64,000 bases of DNA from the NCBI GenBank assembly GCA_030562195.1, contig JAUJPP010000005.1, forward strand, positions 24,043,106 through 24,107,105, given 5' to 3'. This document shows positions 10,937 to 23,355 of this stretch, piece by piece; positions within the stretch are counted from its first letter, which is position 1, and each line of letters opens with the position of its first letter. The notes under the pieces were generated by a model. That model had not been told where the DNA came from. It did not search any database and saw only the letters and a list, made by a program, of their open reading frames with translations. The translations under genes were made by a program, and so were the position numbers. The stretch is from Nipponacmea schrenckii. Lineage: Eukaryota > Mollusca > Gastropoda > Lottiidae.

Positions 10937-13813
10937 TCAAACTTCATAGTAATTATTTCGAACCATTTTATGAGATTCGTGATCCCTGTCAGTTTCTGCT
11001 AACATCGTCAATGACCCATCAAGTCTTTTATTAGTTAATTTAGCCCTGTACCTTTCACTGAAGTTCGACACATCCACTACTAAATCTATCATATTTTCAT
11101 CTTCAGGCGTGTCAAGTGAGTGTCTGGAGGAAGTAGCCAAGGCTTCCTCGGTCTCCTTTCTAGTATTATTATTATCACCATTACCAGTAGCGTCCAAAAA
11201 CTTTTCTCTTGACATGTCAATCGTGGCTGAAAATCTAGAAGATTTCTTCTCACAGTTCTTTGGAATTATGTCGAACACTGGCCAAGTTTGTTTAAAATTA
11301 GTCAAAACACGATTGAATTCAGCTTTAAATTGAATACTATTTACATCAAATGTAATGTCTCCCTTGTTAGCAAAGAAATGTCTGAAAACAAACGGAAGTA
11401 AACCACCAGCCCCTGTTGCTATCATCTGATTAGTTGATGATATACTATACATGTCACCAAATGCCATGATTACGATGATGACGAAGATCAAAAATATGAT
11501 TATTTTCAAAAATTCCTTAAAAGCTCGATAAATGTTGACATAAAGTGGCCCAGGACATCCATGGTACTTCATCTCAATAACTTGAAAGAAAAATTTCTCT
11601 GGGAAGAAAGGTTTATCTTGCTTATCGAGAAAGATAAGAAATCCAGAAGTATCCCAACGTATCTTGTCGTCCTTGACTATCAATCTAACATCTGGGTTGT
11701 TATTTCCTTCACCCGCAACACGGAATACGGTGTTCTCTTGAAGCTGTGAATCAGCTCTGGCAGTCTCCTCGATTAATTCCTTCTCTTTTGCCAACAGTTC
11801 ACCAGCAATAACCTTATGAAATGCGAGGTATTTGGTATGAAGTTTTCCAAAGCAGTCCTTAGCATAGAGAATTAAAAGGGATACAACTGATAGATATTTT
11901 AGAGCCGTTTGGGCATTGATAATAATTCCAATTGATGTATAGACTGCCATCTCCACAAAGAACGAAATACATTCCATAACCAGGAAGGTTAAAGATAAAA
12001 ATGAGATGATACATATTATAATGACAATATATTGAAATATTAAATCACCCTTAGTCATATATTCCTTTTTTTCAAAATTATTTCCCTTCTTTATTTGGTT
12101 CAGTTTCATTCGCTCATTTACTTTCCTCGTTCTCGCCATCAAGATTTTTAGTTTTAATGCTAGCTTTTCTGGACATAAGAATATGAAAAATTGAATTAAC
12201 ATTCGCACAATAAAGTTGACAGTCGGGATGAAATAAAACAAGAGCACAATAAATAGAAAAGGAAAAAGTACAAACCAATATGGGGCTGCTAAGAATAGTC
12301 CCAAAATTCCACAAGAAGTAAAGGGTACCAAGAGAAGTTCAATAGACCAAGAACAGACGTTAAGTTTGGATGTTTCTCGCATGACCCTTAAACATTTCAT
12401 TGTAACTCTTTTTAGCTTTTCTTTCACAGATTGACTAATAACACCATAAACAATAGCATCAAGAAGTAATACAACATAACACAGTATAAATAGAGAATGT
12501 AAGGGTGTCAGATATACTGTAAAGCTTCCTGTAAACCCCATACTTAATCCCAATTCTGAGGCCCTTTTACCCCTGTACTCTTCATTATATTTTTCATATT
12601 GGAAGAAAATAACCACTCGTAAAATCCAAGGCAAAAGGATCAATAACATTTGGACTACTTTCATAAATGGAACCAAACATCTATACCATTTAACGCTGCG
12701 GAATCCAAAGTTCGCAAATATGTTCGAAGCACAGCAAGTGGTAAAGGCTTGAACATTTCTTATTTTACAACGACATAAATGATTATAGAAATAACGTAAA
12801 ATACCAACTGGTACTTTGTTTTCTGGTAACAATCTGTGAGCACTTACAGACAATCGAATATCATCCAATTCCATGTTATAAACTTTATCCAAATTACCCA
12901 GAATAGTCTTTAAATACTCCATACCTTGCACATTATCTAATTTCACCACAGCGTTATGGCTTTGATAGTTTTCTGGGTCACGAGTAGCAACAACCTTAAT
13001 AGTTCTGACATTTCGACCAGCTGCGTCTTTTAGAATGTGGTGGTGGTATTCTGCATCAATAAACTTTTCTCGATACAGAGTTTCTGGAATTAACAAGGGA
13101 CTGAAGAGCACCAAGAGAATCTTAACAGAGATCACTAATACTACCAAAACACTCATCCACGGATCTTTCTCTATATCAGAACATACCAGTTCATGTCCTT
13201 CAATATAGTGACAGCATTCATATAAAAACTTAGCCTTCCCATTGTTATCTTTGATGTACATGTGACAGACACTTTGTGTCGGCTTTCTTGCATTCATTTC
13301 TGTTATAACCGGTGGATCTCTCTGAAAATCATTTAGAACAGTCCTACGTAATAAGTCCACTGTATCCTCAGCTGATAAAGAGCGTATACATCCTATTGGA
13401 TCTTCCACTAATGAGACATCTAACTGCTTCAATCCCATTTTCATAGAGTTCAGAGAAAGGAGCTCATAATTGTCATCCAACATCAACAATGATCGACCAC
13501 GATTATCAACAGTTTTTATCCAATGATTCCACCTGATTATTTTTCCTCCTTTACTCTCCAAAACATCTTGAGGTTGGTTCTTTATTGATATATCAAAATC
13601 AAACATTTTAACTCCAGCTTTCAGTAACTGTGATAGCTGATCTCTAAACAATCTGTCGTCTGGTGAAACTGAACAATGGTTGGTGTTGGTTATGTTCAGT
13701 TGTTCAATACGTTCTGTAGTGCCACTGTCACATTCTATGTTATGTAACAAAGTGAGTATAAGCACCAGTACAGTCAGACATGCTGTTCTAGGTAACGTGG
13801 CGTATAAAGCCAT
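10937..13813 (-). CDS. Unrecognised multi-pass membrane protein, single coding exon, 958 aa
   Basis: An uninterrupted ATG-to-stop frame of 958 codons on the minus strand. Residues 1-28 form a signal peptide-like segment (hydrophobic core around 11-23). An ectodomain of about 190 residues follows, with an N-glycosylation site (NIT at 40) and cysteines near 47, 142, 183, 200, 201 and 211. Hydrophobic segments lie near 219-243, 384-404, 430-460, 487-547 (two or three), 590-655 (three) and 766-811 (one or two), suggesting roughly 9-11 membrane spans. Between the first two spans is a soluble region of about 140 residues with Cys-rich FTTCCASN near 357. Residues 655-765 form another soluble loop, and the tail after 811 is polar with acidic patches. 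I do not recognise the family; the topology would suit a receptor, channel or fusogen-like protein, but no function can be assigned. A gene of this length without introns, among intron-rich neighbours, may be a retrocopy or belong to an intronless family. Confidence 0.9.
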   Translation of the reverse strand: MALYATLPRTACLTVLVLILTLLHNIECDSGTTERIEQLNITNTNHCSVSPDDRLFRDQLSQLLKAGVKMFDFDISIKNQPQDVLESKGGKIIRWNHWIKTVDNRGRSLLMLDDNYELLSLNSMKMGLKQLDVSLVEDPIGCIRSLSAEDTVDLLRRTVLNDFQRDPPVITEMNARKPTQSVCHMYIKDNNGKAKFLYECCHYIEGHELVCSDIEKDPWMSVLVVLVISVKILLVLFSPLLIPETLYREKFIDAEYHHHILKDAAGRNVRTIKVVATRDPENYQSHNAVVKLDNVQGMEYLKTILGNLDKVYNMELDDIRLSVSAHRLLPENKVPVGILRYFYNHLCRCKIRNVQAFTTCCASNIFANFGFRSVKWYRCLVPFMKVVQMLLILLPWILRVVIFFQYEKYNEEYRGKRASELGLSMGFTGSFTVYLTPLHSLFILCYVVLLLDAIVYGVISQSVKEKLKRVTMKCLRVMRETSKLNVCSWSIELLLVPFTSCGILGLFLAAPYWFVLFPFLFIVLLFYFIPTVNFIVRMLIQFFIFLCPEKLALKLKILMARTRKVNERMKLNQIKKGNNFEKKEYMTKGDLIFQYIVIIICIISFLSLTFLVMECISFFVEMAVYTSIGIIINAQTALKYLSVVSLLILYAKDCFGKLHTKYLAFHKVIAGELLAKEKELIEETARADSQLQENTVFRVAGEGNNNPDVRLIVKDDKIRWDTSGFLIFLDKQDKPFFPEKFFFQVIEMKYHGCPGPLYVNIYRAFKEFLKIIIFLIFVIIVIMAFGDMYSISSTNQMIATGAGGLLPFVFRHFFANKGDITFDVNSIQFKAEFNRVLTNFKQTWPVFDIIPKNCEKKSSRFSATIDMSREKFLDATGNGDNNNTRKETEEALATSSRHSLDTPEDENMIDLVVDVSNFSERYRAKLTNKRLDGSLTMLAETDRDHESHKMVRNNYYEV

Positions 13814-16336
13814 CTTAAATCAGTCACTCCCGTTAACTTCCTTGGTTGAAGCTCTAAATCTTATATTAGGCACGTCTTAACATGTTCGCCTTTTGTAATT
13901 TCACTTTCCAACACATTTGCACATCAACTGAAACTATTCAAATTGTCAAAATGTTGACAAAGCAACTCCCATCGCTTTCAAAATCATATCCGGTAGTTTA
14001 TTATGTAGGACAACTTCGCTATGATGTTTAGTATCGCGTTTCTGTCTTGTTTTATCAATTACAGTTCACAGTTCAGTAAAAATATTTATTATACCCAGTC
14101 AAGCATTCTTAATATAATAAATAGTAGATCGTGTATGCATGTTTATCTAGTGTGATCATAAATCACAATAGAGAAGAGGTGAATTAAAAATTTTATTAAA
14201 CAGAAAGGATCCATGTAATATGTGTGAGTCACTAAAATTTGAATCGAAGCTCCTCTGATTTGAGAGTTATAACTTACTCCCTTTATATACAGACTTTCAA
14301 TATGAGCCACAAAATCAAACCTGTCTTTGTGAGAATGAATTCTCTTCAATCAGAAATCATAGCAACATTTGAGCGTTAATTTAGAAAATTTATCTAATTG
14401 AAGATAAAATGGTAGATTGTTGTAGAGATTAAGTTTGATTACCCTTATTGTAATTCAAATCTCTTTTCTTATTTTGACTCAATTATGTCCAATATTTAAC
14501 TTAATGTACTATAGTTATGCGAGGGTAGGGTAGAGTGACATAACATAGTTTTTCTATTCATCGTATTCCCAATTCGTATTATTCATCGAGGAAATAATAG
14601 TAATGAATGGGAATGTTGTTTGGTCTCATTGAGCCCTTTTTAGTTACAATGATTATACCCTAGTAGTCCACACAAATAACAGTCTATAGTTCTGATTCAT
14701 TAGGGTTACCTCGGTCAAGTTATTTGCTGATTTTCAAATAATTTTGTTTTAACTCAGTAAATGGTGTCATTTGCAGTCCAGTAAATTTCGCACGATGTCC
14801 CCTACTTCAAACTATAAATTTCAGGTCTATTATAGTGGTATAATGTCTCCTTGAAATGCCCGTATATTGTTTTCGCACCCCCTGTTTTATTTGACTACAT
14901 GAAGACATTAAACAGTGGGTTGTAGTCATATAATAATAAAATTCGGATATTTTCAGTGCAGTTTGACTTTTATCATTCATGTATAAAAAAGTGGGTAATC
15001 ATAAACCCATTTAAATACAAGTCTCCGTTTGTTATTGATTTATCAGGTGTATACTAGACAAATTTATTTTGACAATTTTAGTGGACAAATTACTGTGATA
15101 ATGGATAGCCCTGTGTCATCATTAACGCTAAGAATTTAAGAATACTTGAATAAACTCAAGTTTTACATTATCATTTATTTTTGGGACGTCCCAGGTAGCC
15201 TATGTATATGATAAAGTGACAGCAAGGTTCAAGAGCTCAACATACAAAAAAAAAAACAAAAAATTTCTATTCTATACAAGGAATATGATATCACAAAATC
15301 TACTAGTACACGACAAAAATGTCATAAAAAGAGTTTTACGGACTACTATTATGTACCTAATGGGCTTATATAGACGTACAACGCCATGCAGAGTGCATGA
15401 GTGAATTTGGGAGGACAGCCATTTTCAACTGTTCGGATCTCTAACGTGCATAAACTTTAGCACATTGGGCGCGGTTTATTGTACAGTGTACATTCGCTTT
15501 TAAAGCGAATTGAAATTGTCAACAAACATTTGCTTAATTTCTTCTTTTGCTTTTTAAAATTTCTGCTGTTTCATACCTAAAGTTGTTTGGTAATAAGATT
15601 TTTGACGAGACCAGAATGGTTGAGTTAAATAGTTACCGAATCAGTATCCAAGGAATTGATCTAAAGGCAGATATCTTGATGTTTAAGAGAGAACATTGAC
15701 GGTGGTGATTAATGAGCAGAATTAACTTCAACGATCTTTTGTTTTCATGAGATTTGATCCGGATTATGAATGCAATAAGCGATTACTTAAGCCAAAGTGA
15801 CTAAATCTCGTATGATACATAATTTTCTGCCTGTAAAAGGCCAACACAGAATGTCGGAGTAGACTTCTCAAAAATTTTATTGACATCAAGGAAATCAATT
15901 TGGGACCAGAGAAAAACGCCAGATTACGCATAATGACAGAGTAGCCAACTCGGATGTTGGATAATATCATTTAATAGACCTACGATATACTTGATTTTAT
16001 GTAGATTCCGTACGTTATCACTAATCCGAAGGTGATGACTTCCTCAATTTTCATTGTGAAAATATATCACACATAAATTAAGGCTTAATCACTTGGGTCT
16101 CTGATTCGCACCACCAATTTCAGTGATCGGACGAAAATTTGTGTGTTCGATGTTAACTTCTTTATTAATTGTTTCTCGTAGGTCTTTAGACATTTGCATA
16201 GATCAACGCCCAGTCAAACATGAACAAAAGTCATTTCGTTTCATGCAAATCTTAGTCTATCGATCACTTAAATAACGGACCTGGATACCTTCGACTGGTT
16301 GTCAATGACTATTTATGAGAGTAGTCTCCCTTGACA
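13814..16336. other. Intergenic region between divergent genes, no gene seen
   Basis: This stretch separates the starts of the minus-strand membrane-protein gene and the plus-strand ODAD1 gene, so it should contain both promoters. No TATA box could be placed with confidence. Two adjacent near-palindromes occur at 15479-15510 (TGTACAGTGTACA and ATTCGCTTTTAAAGCGAAT). Short frames here lack support. Confidence 0.5.
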
Positions 16337-16351
16337 GTTACCGATAGCAAC
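16337..16351 (+). promoter_or_regulatory. RFX X-box upstream of ODAD1
   Basis: GTTACCGATAGCAAC fits the X-box pattern GTNRCC, spacer of 0-3, RGYAAC, with a 3-base spacer. RFX factors bind such sites in promoters of ciliary genes in many animals. The site is about 540 bp upstream of the ODAD1 start codon. An AG acceptor just before that ATG suggests an upstream 5' UTR exon, so the X-box may be close to the transcription start. Binding is inferred, not shown. Confidence 0.6.
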
Positions 16352-16889
16352 TAACGTCAACTTCCGCTGTCATGAAAACAAACTTTTAATTAGCAAGGTG
16401 CCCGTGCAGTTAAAATTGGCATGTTATTTAAGAACTAAATCATTTAAACAACTAAAGTAAAGTTGAACGGATTCAAGCTTAACCTATTCATAACATTAAA
16501 AATAAAAGGAACACACAAGCGTAAGTTTATCAGTTTAATTATCTGTATATTATTTAAAAAGAGGCTATTTAATAATAAATTAGCATAGTTTTAGTTTGTA
16601 GGCTAGCATATCGACCTAATATGAATGAATCAGACCTTTGCAGGCTACAAAATATATAACAAACATAATATATACTTACTGAGTTTCTCACTCTAGCATT
16701 TGAACCTTGGTCTAAGAACTATAATATTCTTTGACCTTAGGTTCAACAAACTATATTCTGCAAAACTTTGTTATAGACTACCTGTACCACATTTTCACAA
16801 GAATCTCAAAATACTTAGATCTAGGCCTACCCATGAATATATTTTTTTGCATCTGATTGTTGATAGTTATTTCTCATTTATAGATCAAG

Positions 16890-19800
16890 ATGCCGCGACC
16901 AAGATCAGCTCGTTCTGATGTCAGTGATGCTGATATGGAAGGACTAGCAGAGGTAGAGCTAGTTAAATTACAGAGACAGTATAGGTTGATGGATGGAGAT
17001 AGGACAGCTTATACAGAGGAATCACAGAACATGATAAGAAGGCAAAAGTAAGTTTGACAAATTGACCTAAGTCTGTACAAAGAAAGCTTTTCAAAAATCT
17101 TTTGAAATGCTTTACAAAATCTTGTTTTTTAAAATCTCGCAAAGTGTCAAACTGTAGCTTACAGATGATAAAAATAATTCCGAATATCTTATCTTGGCCT
17201 TCTAATAGTAGGCCTGTAGTGGCTTACATGTCTTAGACATCTTGATCTCCTCAGTTTTATTATGATTCATAGAAAACATTGTCAATTTCATGATCTTCAG
17301 AGCTGAAGAGTTAATGTTGGAAAAAGAAAAACAGGAATTGTTAAAAGAATTAAGATTAGCTGAAAGTCGTAGTAATGAAGTTCGTGATGAAGAAAATACA
17401 GATCAGTTGGTGACATTAGTTGAAGCTAAAGGTAAAGATGGTATTAATAATGTATTTTAATGTCAGATACCATGTCAATTCTCAGGAAATTCTTCTCATC
17501 CTCTTTCACTTATTTACATAAATTGTTAACAATTCAAAATGTTATATTTAAATGTTAATTGTGGACTGTACTTATAGAGGATTTAGAGCAGCAAATGGAA
17601 GATGAAAGAAAAAAACAGGCAGAACTTGATGCTAAGATAAGAGAATCAGAAAAAAAAATCCGAAGTCAACATAGAGATATGGGTGGAGTGCATATGAGCT
17701 CTACACACACTACACAAACACAGAAAGCTGCCCGGGTTTTAGAAACACGACTTGATCAAGTAAGAAAAATATTTCATTTCTATTTTAACTTTAGTTAACT
17801 ATGATATTAATGATTTCAAATATTTCTAACTGCTTTTTAAGTTTTCATTTTTTGATTAAATTTATTATTCCATGCTATAAGTCAACGTCAAGTTTTGATC
17901 AAACTAACTTGTTTATCAAGTTATTGTTGGATTTCTTATAATTTTTTATAGACTATGATTAATGTGAGGCCTCAGTTTAGATGCAAGGTGAATCTGTATT
18001 ATAAATAACAGTGACTATATCTATATATCTGTTTCCAGGCTAAGAAGAGGTTTAATGATAATTTAACTAAAAATGCTAAACTGAGAGATGAGATTGAAAG
18101 TTTAAGACATGAACATAAAAGATTTGAGATTTTATACAAGAAATTAGAGAAAGAATTACGTCAGATTAGACGAGAAATGGGTGAAGTTATTGAATCCTCA
18201 ACACAGGCTTATGATGCTAGGTAAGCTATTATAAGCCATATATTAACATATATAGGAATGCTCTAAGTGCCAGATTCTGGAATCCTGATGGCAGTATAGA
18301 AACAATATAATTGTCATGGCAACACAAAACCTAGCTTGTAAGTTTCATTCTATTTTTGTTTGACAGAGACGATGCTCAAGCTAAGATGATATTACTAAGA
18401 GAAAAGGCTGATAAGGATGTACAACAACATAATGCTGAAATGAAAGAATTAGTTCGCATTATTGATCACGATCGCAAACTTAAAGAATTTATGGGAATCA
18501 AGGGTCAAGAAAGACAAGAAGATCCACAATTGGTGGCCTGGAGACAGAGAAAAGGTATGATTGAATCTTTGTTATTAAGGAAGAAAAAAAACAACTATAT
18601 TTTATAACGATAGTTCAAAATTTAGACAAAAATAAGAAAATTTGAGGACCTAAATTAATTTTTACCTACAGATAAAGAAATGGTCACAAGTGTTTAATTT
18701 TGTACAACATTAGCTCACTGCATTATTAACTATTAGGTCTTACAACTCAATTTGAAACTAAAACTTTATAGAGGCTGCAGAAGTGGAAAGAAAGAAGGAA
18801 AGTCAAGAAGATTCTGTTGATACTTATGAAGCTGCTGTTCAGAGAATTAAAGAAATGACAGGAGAAGATAACCTAGACCTTCTAGTCAATAAATTTATTG
18901 AAGTGGAAGATAAAAACTTTGCACTGTTTAATTATGTTAATGAACAAAATAATGAAATAGAGAAATTGAATGATGATATTCAAAACGTAAGTAGATGTTC
19001 ATATATTTTATACTCAGAATCAATTGTAATACTTATAATAGAATCTTTCAATAATATATACTCTTATATCACTTATATAATCATATAGACCTATACATAT
19101 GACTTATCTCTGATATTTTTAACTTAAAATGGTTATTGTACCCCTGCTTTGTAAATTCCTTTTTTGTTACTTACTTTCACCTCCATACATTTTTTCCCGT
19201 ACCACTGATGTTGATCAGGAGTATTAAAAAAACTAACTGCTGTATTGGTGAGTTCTGCATATTTCGGATTCTCCATCAAGGAAGGAAAATTTTGAATGTG
19301 ACATTATCTGATTCTGTACCACTAAATTTTGGCCAGAATTTAAACAAACAGAACTCACCAATCACTTGCCACCAAGGTTATGTGAATTGAAATAGTTGGG
19401 ACTATAATTTGGTGTTTGGTCCTGAAGTTTCTCTTTTATGCAGCTACAAGTATTGGTCATGATCGAATAGCATAATATCTATTCCGATTAATATTCTCCA
19501 TTTATTTAATTTTTTTTAAGGTTCTTGACTCCATTGAGACATTAAAAAATCTAAAGTTTCTCAGTCTCGTCCATACATCCTCTGTAATTATCAGTATCAT
19601 TTATTATAACACAATTTCACAGAATTCTTCTAGATTTAAAGCCAAATTTCACCAAAGTCTGCTTATTCCTAATTGATATTCACATATATATCTTGTTAGA
19701 TCTTATTCAAACTATTGTTCATACATCTTTGCAGATTCATTGCCTTGTACATAAAATATAATGACATGCACAAAATTTGTTCAGATCCAATGTCATACTT

Positions 19801-22020
19801 CAAACTTGTGTCTATTTCCTTTCTTGTACTTAAGTTGTAGATCTTGATTGCATTGGCCACTTTTCTTGTATAAAAGATGGAATTGGATGAAGTTCGTAAT
19901 AATTTGACATTGTGATAAAGTTTTTATGGATGCCAGTAGATTAGTATAATTTAGAATTTTGGAATGATGCTCAGAAAGTGATAGGATGTTTGCATGATCA
20001 CAATATCACAAAAATTCTGGCTTAATTAATCATTATTTTTCTTATATATGTTGTTTGATAAATATATTCATAACCTAATGTAAACATCAATATATAACAT
20101 AATGCATAGCCATACAAATATCACTAATATAATATATGCCTATTTCATATAATTATATACTTATAACTAGTCGAATATAAAGGGATGACTTTAAATTTCA
20201 TTATTATTATTTAATTTTTGATAGATTCGAAATGATATTGAGAAATTCAAGGCACAGGGTATTGAAATGGAGTCCCAGAGAAAGCATATATTAAAGAATT
20301 TAGAAGAAAAACAGCTCAATGCTAGTAAAGATGCTGATTATAATGAACAGAAACTTAAAGAAGTATCCAAGATACTTGACCAACTTAAAGCAGGTTTGAA
20401 TATTTGCATTCTTTACTTTACTATAAAAAATTGCAGTAGAGCTAATCGCTTTGAAAGTGATTTTTTTTTAAAATTACAATTTAATTAGTCGAGTAAAGAA
20501 TGACATACATTTTGTTTTATTTGTAGGTATTGATTCATTATTTAGTAAGATTAATTGTGATAGATCAGCTATAGATGAGATGTTAGGAGCAGCTACTGGT
20601 GTCACAGATAGTAATATGATACAATATCTTGGTATTATTGAACAACGTACTAATGAACTATTAGCTGTTAAAGCTTATGTTAACTCAAAGGTAATTATAA
20701 ACTCTATATTAAAATGGAAAGTTATTTATAACATAAAGATCCTTTTTAGTACTAACTAGTAGAACAGGAACATTGATATTGTTAATAAACTGAATTTTAG
20801 GATTTCCACTATCACTCTATCTATAACCCAGTTATGCAAAATAGCATTTATTTGTCAATGAGCTGTAGTAAAACAATGACTTTATCTAAGATTTGTGGCA
20901 AAATGGAATAACTGCTTATATAAAAATTAAATCAAATCTAAGAATTAAACATTAGTCATATTTTATCATATCTTATCATCATCATCAGAGACTAATGTTT
21001 AATTCTGAAATATACTACTGTCCTGTCTAGTGAGGGATAAAATAAAATGAATCATATATGTTGCTGTAATTCATGTGAGATATATTGAACTATTTCAGGA
21101 CTATGATAAACATGATCCTAAAGCTCCTGGGTTGTTAGGTGTAGGACCTGCAGCACCAGTAGCATTACATCCTGTACAACCACCAGCTGTAGGGTAAGTT
21201 CTTTTCTTTTTGGTTACACAGCGTGTGTCAGACCTTAATATTCCATTATGTACATCATTAATTCTGATAATTCATATGCTCTTGCAGAGATAAGTCATAT
21301 AAATTTCAATTAATATGAGAAATCAAACATCTTTTACTTATCATTGGCTATTAGGGTTTAGTGTTATTGGAAGGTAATAAGTTACTATTTAACAGAAGCC
21401 ACTGACATATTTAACAAAAGCCACTGACATATTTAACAGAAGCCACTGACATATTTAAGAGATAAGTCATATAAATTTCAATTAATATGAGAAATCAAAC
21501 ATCTTTTACTTATCATTGGCTATTAGGGTTTAGTGTTATTGGAAGGTAATAAGTTACTATTTAACAGAAGCCACTGACATATTTAACAAAAGCCACTGAC
21601 ATATTTAACAGAAGCCACTGACATATTTAACAGAAGCCACTGACATATTTAACAGAAGCCACTGACATATTTAACAGAAGCCACTGACATATTTAACAGA
21701 AGCCACTGACATATTTAACAGAAGTCACTGACATATTAAACAGAAGCCAATGGCATATTGCTGTCAATAAATTAATATTACAACAGAACATGAAATAAAT
21801 GGAATGAAATATTGTTTATTTTAGTGATGAATATGAAAGTGATGGAAGTGAAGGTAGTGATGATGAAACCAGACCATTTACACGTTCAGAATTACAAAAT
21901 AAAGTCATGAAAACTGTCCATAAACGTGAAATAGCAGCCAAAAAAGACATTGACAAATACGATTTATCTAATGCACGAGAAAAAACACAGAAACAGAAAA
22001 AGGACAGCAAGAAGAATTAA
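16890..22020 (+). CDS. ODAD1: Outer dynein arm docking complex subunit 1 (ODAD1/CCDC63 type)
   Basis: Ten coding exons: 16890-17047, 17301-17431, 17578-17759, 18039-18220, 18367-18554, 18772-18986, 20225-20393, 20527-20690, 21099-21193 and 21825-22020. All junctions are GT-AG and all phases agree, giving 559 aa. The protein is nearly all charged coiled coil. Family landmarks are VELVKLQRQYRLMDGDRTAY near residue 22, a middle segment QEDPQLVAWRQRK, and EMTGEDNLDLLVNKFIEVED then NFALFNYVNEQN, which align with the human CCDC114 block [41 protein letters not shown] acidic stretch and a Lys-rich tail end the protein. It would anchor outer dynein arms to ciliary doublet microtubules with ODAD3 and partners. 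Vertebrate ODAD1 and CCDC63 are paralogues, and this gene may be co-orthologous to both. The sequence CATTTATAG just before the start codon region suggests a 5' UTR intron. Confidence 0.93.
18987..20224 (+). other. Longest ODAD1 intron (intron 6)
   Basis: No additional exon is supported in this 1.2-kb intron. It contains a small foldback at 19244-19362, listed separately. The frame at 19136-19390 runs through that foldback and has no coding evidence. Confidence 0.6.
19244..19362. repeat. 119-bp foldback/MITE-like element in ODAD1 intron
   Basis: Perfect 14-bp inverted repeats ATTGGTGAGTTCTG (19244-19257) and CAGAACTCACCAAT (19349-19362) bound a short interior. No target duplication is obvious. 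It could be a tiny MITE or a chance inverted repeat; a second copy was not found in the window. Confidence 0.45.
21287..21760 (+). repeat. Nested minisatellite in the last ODAD1 intron
   Basis: A ~170-bp block starting GAGATAAGTCATATAAATTT at about 21287 is repeated at about 21460. Each copy ends in an array of a 20-21 bp unit (AGCCACTGACATATTTAACA and variants), with three units after the first block and about nine after the second. Copies are nearly identical, so expansion looks recent. The array ends about 65 bp before the acceptor of the last coding exon at 21825. Confidence 0.85.
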
Positions 22021-23355
22021 TCTGTTTATTTATAGACTGTTGAAAATGTGACAGACGACAATGATGCTGTATTAAAATAATACAGGATAGTAAAAATTCT
22101 GCGTATATTTGATCTTTTTGTCAACAAGGCAAAAATATATATTACTAGTTTAGGAACTGAAGTGAAGGAAACACAAATTGTTCTATAGAATCTACAGACT
22201 GAATCAGAATATTCATATGAATTTTGATAAAACCTAATTTTCTGATTCCTGATCAAATCGTTTCGTTTATTTTCTGTACATCAGCATTTATTTTAACCTG
22301 ACATTTCTATTTTCAATTTATTTATTTTAAAAAATGTCACCCTTCATTCTTTTCTGGAGTTTCTATGTTATTAGATAAGAGATTTTGCTGTGGATTAAGA
22401 ATGTTAGAATGGTTCTTAAATTGTTTCTCTTCAGGTCAAATGTGAAAACTGCTGTTGTTTATTATTTAGCAAATAATGTGATATCATATTTTGTTATGTT
22501 TATTATAATTATAAATATTTATTGAATTTAATTATTACCATTTCCAGAGAATAGGCCTTTTTTCATTCTAACTAGCCCTTGTCAATGCTACAAAGGGAAA
22601 GATTCCTAAAATGTAGAAGATTCCATTGCAATTTAACCTTTGACGTCACCCCTGTCCCATTGTCCACAATGGCTTGTAAACACTCTCAAAGGATGAAACC
22701 TATAGAAAATCAGCGAAATTGAAAAATATTTAGTAATTGTTATTGCCCTTGTACTTTACAATGTACAAATTTTAAAGAAACTTATTGAAATTGTTAATTA
22801 TCAACCAAGGATGAACCATATTGAAAATCAAAAATATAGCAAAATATTTTATATGAATTATTGCCCTTGTTCTTGATTCATATACACTCTACAAGGCACA
22901 ATTCTTTATGAAATTCCTCCTAATAAGATAATTTTATATCTGTAATGGGGTTATGCCAAGTTCCATTAGTTAAATAGATCATTAACATAACCTGGCTAAG
23001 TCGGGGGCCAAAATTCAGCCATATCACTGAAGTTTATAAATGCAGCAATTTAATTGGATTTTGCAGTAGCAAATACAGCCAAGACCATAAATCTGTTAAG
23101 ATTGTCTACCAGTGTATACAGCCAATCGAATGCTAAATTCTGTGATGAAAGAAAGGTGCCAAAGGAGTCTAGCTAAGCTAAGGTATGTAATACCTGTAAA
23201 AGCAACTGTGAAAGCGATGACAGTATATTATGGTCCTATATAAAGAATAATTTGGAGGGGATGATTAATAAAGTAACCACATCTACAGCCATTAATTTCA
23301 AACTCCCAAATACCGTCCCATAAGGAGACAGAAAATGGATGTCAAACACCATTTT
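22021..23355. other. ODAD1 3' flank and intergenic DNA
   Basis: The first few hundred bases should be the ODAD1 3' UTR; no unambiguous AATAAA was placed. Between about 22660 and 22920 weak matches to the dispersed element (TTATTGCCCTTGT) suggest an old, eroded copy. No gene is seen. Confidence 0.5.
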
